This document shows positions 23,616-28,059 of a DNA stretch of 28,059 nt, in pieces. The DNA is taken from NCBI GenBank assembly GCA_049510055.1, contig JBEKZI010000022.1, forward strand, positions 1-28,059. The letters are read 5' to 3'. The position numbers were made by a program, and so were the translations under genes. Position 1 is the stretch's first letter. Each line of letters starts with the position of its first letter. The notes beneath the pieces were generated by a model, which saw nothing but the letters and a program-made list of their open reading frames with translations, ran no database searches and was not told the DNA's origin. This DNA comes from JALHTV01 sp049510055 (GTDB taxonomy: Bacteria; Planctomycetota; Phycisphaerae; SM23-33).

Positions 23616-23641
23616 GATGGCGGGGCTCCGGCCCCGCCATC
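23616..23641. repeat. 11-bp perfect GC-rich palindrome (REP-like)
   Basis: Arms GATGGCGGGGC and GCCCCGCCATC are perfectly complementary with loop TCCG. It is intergenic, not followed by a clean T run on the plus strand, and looks like the short palindromic elements scattered in some GC-rich genomes. It might also stabilise the 3' end of the sugar-transferase mRNA. Confidence 0.55.
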
Positions 23642-23665
23642 TATGCGCTATCGGAAGCGGTTTTT

Positions 23666-23716
23666 GCGCGGTGGGACAGGAGCCCCACCGCGCCCCCTGC
23701 ACACCCCTCCTGTCCC
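23666..23716. repeat. Two overlapping, mutually exclusive inverted repeats
   Basis: Hairpin A: GCGCGGTGGG (23666-23675) with CCCACCGCGC (23684-23693), 10 bp, 8-nt loop. Hairpin B: GGGACAGGAG (23673-23682) with CTCCTGTCCC (23707-23716), 10 bp, 24-nt loop. They share bases 23673-23675, and hairpin B also crosses the second arm of A, so both cannot form fully at once. They begin 10 nt after the sugar-transferase stop. On the minus strand hairpin B's first arm would be made first. Confidence 0.55.
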
Positions 23717-23726
23717 CAACTGGCCC

Positions 23727-24434
23727 TCAGGAAGGCCCGCCCTTGGCCTGATGGCCGGCGCGATGGATGAACCGGTCCAGCCCGACCCAGTAGCGGCGGA
23801 AGAGCCCCTGACCGATTTGTTTGGCGCCGAAGGAATAGGGCAGCGTCAGCAGCGCGATGGCGATGTCGGTCCAGGCGTCGGAGTAGGCCACGTACCGCAC
23901 GTCCAGCTCGTAGTTCTGGGCGCTGTTGAGCTCCCGGCCGCCGACCACCTGCGTCAGACCCGTGATGCCGGGCAAGACGTGCAGGCGAAGCCGCTCGCGG
24001 GGACTGTACGTCGCCTGCTCCCACGGCACGTCGGGGCGCGGACCGATAATGCACATGTCGCCCTTGATGACGTTGAGCAGTTGCGGCAGTTCGTCGAAGC
24101 CCAACCGCAGGAACCGGCCGATGGAAGTCAGGCGGGGATCGTTTTCCGTCGTGATGACCTTGCCATCGGGGGCCAGAATCTGCGGGACGCCGACCTTCAT
24201 CGTACGGAACTTGTAGAGGCGGAAAACCTTACCGTCCCGGCCCAACCGGTCGCTGATGTACAAGACCGGCCCGGTGCTGGTGAGCTTCACCAGCACCGCC
24301 AGCACCGCCAGCAGCGGCAGCAGGATCGCAAACCCTCCCAGCGCCACGATCCATTCAATGGCATACTTCAACTCCCACAGCCGACGGCTGGGCGGCACCG
24401 GATCCAAGGAGTATGTGGGGGAGGGGCGTTTCAC
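23727..24434 (-). CDS. Bacterial sugar transferase (monotopic phosphoglycosyl transferase)
   Basis: 235 residues from a GTG at 24434, which overlaps the upstream stop as GTGA; the longer frame to 24542 lies wholly inside the neighbouring gene. Family members move a sugar-phosphate from a nucleotide sugar to undecaprenyl phosphate, starting glycan synthesis at the inner membrane. There is one re-entrant/membrane helix at about 28-50, then STGPVLYISDRLGRDGK, LYKFRTM (73-79), and the catalytic dyad D114-E115 in FDELPQLLNVIKGDM followed by IIGPRP. It is short, without the extra N-terminal helices of WbaP-type proteins, so it is PglC/WcaJ-C-terminal-like. The C-terminal 60 residues are longer than the PglC core, with an amphipathic segment. 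The sugar it uses is unknown. Confidence 0.92.
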   Translation of the reverse strand: MKRPSPTYSLDPVPPSRRLWELKYAIEWIVALGGFAILLPLLAVLAVLVKLTSTGPVLYISDRLGRDGKVFRLYKFRTMKVGVPQILAPDGKVITTENDPRLTSIGRFLRLGFDELPQLLNVIKGDMCIIGPRPDVPWEQATYSPRERLRLHVLPGITGLTQVVGGRELNSAQNYELDVRYVAYSDAWTDIAIALLTLPYSFGAKQIGQGLFRRYWVGLDRFIHRAGHQAKGGPS

Positions 24435-25711
24435 GGCGTCTGGGGCATTCCTTGGCTTAGGGGGTTGTCGGCCCGGCCGCGCCGCACCACGGCGGTCAAG
24501 GCCTCCTGCCATTGCCGGACGACACCCTGGCGCTCGAAACATTGCAGGAAATATTGGCGGGCGTTGCGGCCCAGCCGGGCGGCCTGCCGGCGGTCGTCGG
24601 CCAGGCGAGCGATGGCCTCGGCCATGGCGGGAGCGTCCTGGGGTGGTACAACCATGCCGCAGCGGCCCTGGCGGAGGGCCTCGGCCGTGGGACTGGTCTC
24701 GTGCACGCCGGCGATCACCGGCCGGCCGGCGGCGAGATATCCCAGCATCTTGGAGGGCACGGAATTCTCCCCGGCCTCCGGCAGGAGCGTGATGATCCCC
24801 GCGTCGGCGGTCGCCTGCATGTCGCCCAGCACGCTTGCGGGCTGGAAGGGCAGAAAACGCATGTTGGATAACCCTAAACGCATGGCGGCGGCCTGGAGCT
24901 TGTCCTTGACCGGCCCCTCGCCCACCACCAGCAGCAGAATGTCCTTTCGGGCCGCCAGGGCCGCCGCGACGTCCGCCAGCATCTCCGCCCCGCTGACGTA
25001 GCCGATGGTACCGGCGAACAGGGCCACGAACGTCTCCGGCGCGATGCCCTGCTGCCGCCGCCAGGGATTGTCACGGTCGGCCGGCTGAATCTTCCGCCCG
25101 TCCAACCAGAACGGAATGATGCGTATCTTACTCGAATCGACTCCCCGCGCGGCAATGGCCCGGCGAAGGTTCTCTGACAACGTGGTGATCAGGTCCGTCC
25201 GCCGGCACACCCAGGTGTCCAGGGCCTTCAGGACCCGATAGCTTCTGCTTTCCGCCGACATGATCCCCGCCGTCGCCATGGCCTCGGGGCGAAGGTCCGA
25301 GATGTCATAGACCAGCCGCGCCCCTTTGAGCTTCGCCAGCAGCCAGTCGGCCAGGGGGCCGAAGATCGGCGTCGAGGAGCACACGACCACGTCGATCGGC
25401 CCCAGCGCCAGGGCATTGACCAGGGAGCTGGCGGCAAAGGTCAGGTAGTACCACAGGCGATTGAACATCCGCTTTCGCGGGCCGAAGCTGTGCCCGCATC
25501 GCAGCAGGTCGAATCCCTCCGGCCGATGCTCCAGGTGCCGAAAGCTTCTGTGCCATCCGGCGTACAGCAAGCCGCCGGGGTGGCTGGGCCAACCGGCGAC
25601 CACGGTCACGCGATGGCCGGCGCGGGCGAAGTCCTCAGCCATCTCCGCGACCTCGACTCCCCACGGAGCATGCTCCGGAGGATAGACATACGTCACGATA
25701 ACGATGTGCAT
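24431..25711 (-). CDS. Glycosyltransferase, family 4 type (WcaI/WbuB-like)
   Basis: 426 residues from the ATG at 25711 (MHIVIVTYVYPPEHAP); 18 further codons upstream are open but lack resemblance. The GT-B fold shows in the N-terminal acceptor domain (VAEMAEDFARAGHRVTVV, then GWPSHPGG) and in VYDISDLRPEA near 148-158, typical of the WcaI/WbuB group. The C-terminal domain has LFAGTIGYVSGAE, VVGEGPVKDKL and the donor-binding ENSVPSKMLGYLAAGRPV. It probably adds a sugar to the lipid-linked product of the adjacent phosphoglycosyl transferase, to which it is coupled by the GTGA overlap. Donor and acceptor are unknown. Only a weak ribosome binding site is seen. Confidence 0.93.
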   Translation of the reverse strand: MHIVIVTYVYPPEHAPWGVEVAEMAEDFARAGHRVTVVAGWPSHPGGLLYAGWHRSFRHLEHRPEGFDLLRCGHSFGPRKRMFNRLWYYLTFAASSLVNALALGPIDVVVCSSTPIFGPLADWLLAKLKGARLVYDISDLRPEAMATAGIMSAESRSYRVLKALDTWVCRRTDLITTLSENLRRAIAARGVDSSKIRIIPFWLDGRKIQPADRDNPWRRQQGIAPETFVALFAGTIGYVSGAEMLADVAAALAARKDILLLVVGEGPVKDKLQAAAMRLGLSNMRFLPFQPASVLGDMQATADAGIITLLPEAGENSVPSKMLGYLAAGRPVIAGVHETSPTAEALRQGRCGMVVPPQDAPAMAEAIARLADDRRQAARLGRNARQYFLQCFERQGVVRQWQEALTAVVRRGRADNPLSQGMPQTP

Positions 25712-26046
25712 AGTCACCCGTAGCCTGGGCAGACGGCAACCGCAGCCCATCTGACCATTACCCATTCACTATCGGCTATCGGCTGCACTGAAACCCGGCT
25801 TTGACGCCAAATTTCAATGCCCCGCCATCGAACCTGCCCGCCGATAGGCAAGTATAGTAGAGCAGAATCCCGTCCGTCTGGCAAAGGCAAGAATTCACTG
25901 CCGGCTGCCGGAGCGAGGTCGGCAAGTCCTCGAATAATCGGTTGTTACGTTGAACCGTCCGCGGCAGCGATGTAGGATGCGCACGGCGGTCGCTCGGCCT
26001 GGGCATTTATACGTTTCGCACGTTCTAGAGAGCTAAAGATCGCACC
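25712..26046. other. 335-base divergent intergenic region
   Basis: It separates the glycosyltransferase (minus) and the aminotransferase (plus). It holds a short tandem repeat (CTATCGG twice, near 25769-25782), a minus-strand TATACT (25851-25856) without a well-spaced -35, and the plus-strand promoter candidate listed separately. A 76-codon minus frame (25776-26006) has no ribosome binding site or gene-like composition. It is more AT-rich than the flanking genes, as expected for a regulatory region. Confidence 0.5.
25950..25978 (+). promoter_or_regulatory. Promoter candidate for the DegT-type gene
   Basis: TTGAAC (25950-25955) and TAGGAT (25973-25978) with a 17-nt spacer; four of six matches each. 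The start point would be near 25985 and the leader about 60 nt. Confidence 0.4.
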
Positions 26047-27237
26047 ATGAGCCTATATCCTTGGCAGAGAATACCGAGGTACCATCCCCAGCTTGGCCCC
26101 TGGAATATCCTGAGGGCCTCGGGCAGGCAGCCGCGGGGCGCTCACATCCTGGCCGGCGGCGGATGCACCGCCAAAGAGGGGGAGAACCTTTTCCCGCTCA
26201 GCAACGGCACGGCAGCCTTGGTCGTGGCCCTACGGGCGATGAGGCTGCCGGCCGGCAGCGGCGTGGCCGTGCCGATCTACAATTGCGTAACAGTTTTTGA
26301 GGCCGTGCGCCTGGCCGGGCTGCGGTGCGTGTTCATCGACAACGATCCCGACACCTTCGGCTACGATCTGGACAGCCTGGCTCGGCGAAGCAAAGAAGTC
26401 AGCGCGGCGATCCTGGTGCACACGTTCGGTTACGCGGGTGACTGTGACGCCGTCAGCCGTCTCCTGCCCGGCCGGCCGATCATCGAAGACTGCGCCCACG
26501 CCCTGGGCAGCCGCCGCGGCGGTGTGCCGCTCGGGTTCCGCGGCGTCGCGGCGGCCTTCAGCTTCAACTTCCACAAGCCCGTCTCCACCGGCGGCGGCGG
26601 CTGGCTGATTGTGAACAACCCCGCCCTGCTACCGGCCGTGCGGCAGCAGGTGGAGGCCATGGGCTCTCCGCCCCCGCGCCCGCCGGCCGGGGTGCTGCGG
26701 CGGCGGATGATCAAGGCGGCCCTGTATCGCCGGCCGTGGTACGGCCTGCTGCTGGGATGCGGGATTCTGCAGCCGGACCGCGAGGGCGTGCTCCGCGACG
26801 TTTACGTCGGGCGGATGTCCGTCCTGGAGCACGTGCTGATCGAAGAGGGCCTGGTCGGCCTGGAAGATCGCGGCCGGCGGTGCCGCGATTGGGCCCGGCG
26901 GCTGACGGACGCAGCCGGCCCGCTGGCCCCGGCCTGCCATTTCGTAGCCGCCGGCCAGGATTGGAACGGCTACCTCTGGCCGGTGGTGCTGAGCAGCGCC
27001 GCCCGCCGCGAGGAAGCGATGAACTTCCTGCGCGGCCGCGGCGTGGACGCCTTTTTGCTGTGGCTGGAGTGCCTCCAGACGGCTGCCCAATACGGCTATC
27101 GGCCCGGCGACTGCCCGCGGCTGGAGGACGCCCTGCCCCGGATGATGATGGTCCCGTGCTACGCCGAGCTGACGGACGGGCAGCAGGAATACATCCTCCA
27201 GGCCGTCAAGGAAGCCCGTCTGGGCGCCGGTGGCTAG
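26047..27237 (+). CDS. DegT/DnrJ/EryC1/StrS-family aminotransferase
   Basis: 396 residues. These PLP enzymes transfer an amino group to keto-sugars in nucleotide-sugar pathways. The phosphate-binding SNGTAAL is at 52-58; VAVPIYNCVTVFEAV at 73-87 matches the 'P.....T..A' region. D148 in IIEDCAHALG would contact the PLP nitrogen, and K177 in FSFNFHKPVSTGGGG is the expected Schiff-base lysine, with GGGG where many members have GEGG. C-terminal parts include YLWPVVL and MMVPCYAELTDGQQEYI. The sugar is not predictable. It is the first plus-strand gene of the glycan locus, across a divergent gap from the glycosyltransferase. The ribosome binding site is weak (AGAG). Confidence 0.87.
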   Translation: MSLYPWQRIPRYHPQLGPWNILRASGRQPRGAHILAGGGCTAKEGENLFPLSNGTAALVVALRAMRLPAGSGVAVPIYNCVTVFEAVRLAGLRCVFIDNDPDTFGYDLDSLARRSKEVSAAILVHTFGYAGDCDAVSRLLPGRPIIEDCAHALGSRRGGVPLGFRGVAAAFSFNFHKPVSTGGGGWLIVNNPALLPAVRQQVEAMGSPPPRPPAGVLRRRMIKAALYRRPWYGLLLGCGILQPDREGVLRDVYVGRMSVLEHVLIEEGLVGLEDRGRRCRDWARRLTDAAGPLAPACHFVAAGQDWNGYLWPVVLSSAARREEAMNFLRGRGVDAFLLWLECLQTAAQYGYRPGDCPRLEDALPRMMMVPCYAELTDGQQEYILQAVKEARLGAGG

Positions 27238-27251
27238 AGGGCGCGGCAGGG

Positions 27252-27273
27252 CGCACGGACCGTTGACCGTGCG
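27252..27273. promoter_or_regulatory. 7-bp inverted repeat overlapping the gmhA -35
   Basis: CGCACGG and CCGTGCG are perfectly complementary with an 8-nt spacer. The second arm overlaps the end of TTGACC, the proposed -35 of gmhA. It could be an operator or a weak hairpin at the end of the aminotransferase mRNA; no T run follows. Confidence 0.35.
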
Positions 27274-27292
27274 GACCGCGGCGACTTATGGT
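27263..27292 (+). promoter_or_regulatory. Promoter candidate for gmhA
   Basis: TTGACC (27263-27268, five of six) and TATGGT (27287-27292, four of six) with an 18-nt spacer. The leader would be about 30 nt and includes the AGGAG ribosome binding site. Confidence 0.45.
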
Positions 27293-27330
27293 ATGAACGG
27301 TTGATCAAAGACAATCTCAGGAGAGCTGCG

Positions 27331-27915
27331 ATGGACTCCGCCGCGTGCGTCCAAAAAAGATTCACCGAACTGGCGGCCTTGATGAACGCCACCTGCAAGC
27401 ACTTGGGCCGGCGCATCCCCCGGGCGGCGGAGGTGCTCATCCGCACCTACCGGGCCGGCGGGGGCGTCTTTCTGTTCGGCAACGGCGGTTCGGCGGCCGA
27501 CGCCCAGCACATCGCCGCCGAGCTGGTGGGGCAATTCCTCCGCCGCCGCCGGGCCCTGAAGGCCGAGGCCCTGTCGACCAACACCTCCGTTTTGACGGCC
27601 GTGGCCAACGATTACGACTTCGAGAAAATTTTCGTCCGCCAACTGGAGGCCAACGCCCGCCGCGGCGACGTGGCCTTCGGGCTAAGCACCTCCGGCAACA
27701 GCGCCGACGTGGTCGCCGCCCTGAAGTACGCCCGCGGCCGCGGGATGAAGACCATCGCCCTGACCGGCCAGGGCGGCGGCCGCTGCGCCCGATACGCCCA
27801 GGTCCTGCTGGACGTCCCCTCCCGCCAGACGCCCCGCGTGCAGGAAGCCGGCACGCTGGTCTATCACCTGATCTGCGAGCTGGTGGAGAACGCCTTCGCC
27901 GGCCGGCGGCGCTAG
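27331..27915 (+). CDS. gmhA: Sedoheptulose 7-phosphate isomerase (phosphoheptose isomerase)
   Basis: 194 residues from the ATG at 27331, chosen because AGGAG lies 7 nt upstream; an in-frame TTG at 27301 has no such signal. GmhA converts sedoheptulose 7-phosphate to D-glycero-D-manno-heptose 7-phosphate, the first step to nucleotide-activated heptoses. The SIS domain shows FGNGGSAADAQHIAAEL at about 49-65 and LSTSGNSADV. The four zinc ligands known from E. coli GmhA have clear counterparts: H60, E64, Q171 and H179. The residue after QEA, usually histidine in this family, is glycine (G174), which is unusual. It converges on the HddC-like gene with a 21-nt gap, supporting a heptose role. Confidence 0.93.
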   Translation: MDSAACVQKRFTELAALMNATCKHLGRRIPRAAEVLIRTYRAGGGVFLFGNGGSAADAQHIAAELVGQFLRRRRALKAEALSTNTSVLTAVANDYDFEKIFVRQLEANARRGDVAFGLSTSGNSADVVAALKYARGRGMKTIALTGQGGGRCARYAQVLLDVPSRQTPRVQEAGTLVYHLICELVENAFAGRRR

Positions 27916-27936
27916 AGTTTCGTCAGGGGTCTGGGG

Positions 27937-28059
27937 CTAGAAGTCCATCTCTTGGAATTGGCGGTAGCTCTCAGGGGTGCCGATGTCGCTGAATCGCCCG
28001 GCGTCCTGGCGGCTGGACATCATCACCCGCCCGGCGGCCAGCATCGCGGGGAACGTTTC
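27937..28059 (-). CDS. Nucleotidyltransferase, C-terminal end (HddC/RfbA-like), cut by window edge
   Basis: Only the last 40 residues are inside the window; the stop TAG is at 27937-27939. The visible part reads ETFPAMLAAGRVMM, then FSDIGTPESYRQFQEMDF. The FxDIGTPESY motif is characteristic of sugar-1-phosphate nucleotidyltransferases, including D-glycero-D-manno-heptose 1-phosphate guanylyltransferase (HddC). Next to gmhA, a heptose-1-phosphate nucleotidyltransferase is a sensible guess, but glucose- or mannose-1-phosphate enzymes share the motif. The rest of the pathway (heptokinase HddA, phosphatase GmhB) may lie to the right. Confidence 0.8.
   Translation of the reverse strand, partial: ETFPAMLAAGRVMMSSRQDAGRFSDIGTPESYRQFQEMDF

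Noticed and set aside
25776..26006. 76-codon minus-strand open frame in the divergent gap
   Set aside because: No ribosome binding site, no recognisable domain, codon use unlike neighbours.

Overview
The window is GC-rich, densely coded chromosomal DNA from a diderm bacterium. The gene content (large AsmA-like protein, TPR-rich membrane proteins, M50 protease with a TPR tail, six-domain ribosomal protein S1, GmhA plus an HddC-like nucleotidyltransferase, many small proline-rich linkers) looks most like a Planctomycetota genome, possibly a Phycisphaerae-type lineage. That placement is an inference from gene style; no rRNA gene is present to settle it. There are no transposases, phage genes, CRISPR arrays, tRNAs or rRNAs that I can support. 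This is mostly a housekeeping neighbourhood with an envelope/polysaccharide locus at the right end.

Left block (1-8759). A C-terminal piece of a membrane TPR protein (TMTC-like) converges on a long minus-strand gene series that reads fabZ-like dehydratase, 1206-residue AsmA-like protein, MTA phosphorylase, PfkB-type kinase, thpR (RNA 2',3'-cyclic phosphodiesterase) and recA. recA also has its own promoter candidate, overlapped by a perfect 9+4+9 inverted repeat that may be the binding site of its regulator.

Middle block (8760-20132). A macro-domain protein overlaps a small exported protein of unknown function on the plus strand, followed by topA with four C-terminal zinc fingers. gltX (minus) diverges from a TYW1-like radical SAM protein (plus), which converges on apt; apt follows an LTA-synthase-type phosphotransferase gene (both minus). 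That gene diverges from a plus-strand pair that overlaps by 4 nt: a membrane-anchored helical-repeat protein and a site-2 protease-type M50 protein with a TPR tail. Adenine released by the MTA phosphorylase could be recycled by Apt.

Right block (20157-28059). A primary/group-2 type sigma factor gene lies downstream of rpsA (both minus), separated by a strong hairpin terminator. Upstream of rpsA is a non-coding leader, another terminator, a 51-residue protein with an excellent ribosome binding site, and a cluster of intergenic palindromes, two of which are mutually exclusive. Then follows a surface-polysaccharide locus: a glycosyltransferase and a phosphoglycosyl transferase coupled by a GTGA overlap (minus), a DegT-family aminotransferase and gmhA (plus), and the 3' end of an HddC/RfbA-type nucleotidyltransferase (minus). 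GmhA plus the nucleotidyltransferase suggests a nucleotide-activated heptose for a surface glycan.

I see no clearly new multi-gene defence or mobile system. The best candidates for something undescribed are the recA operator, the alternative hairpins near 23.7 kb, the 51-residue protein, the four-fold repeat inside the AsmA-like protein, and the macro/exported-protein pair. Several starts given here differ from the longest open frame, and the reason is stated in each entry.
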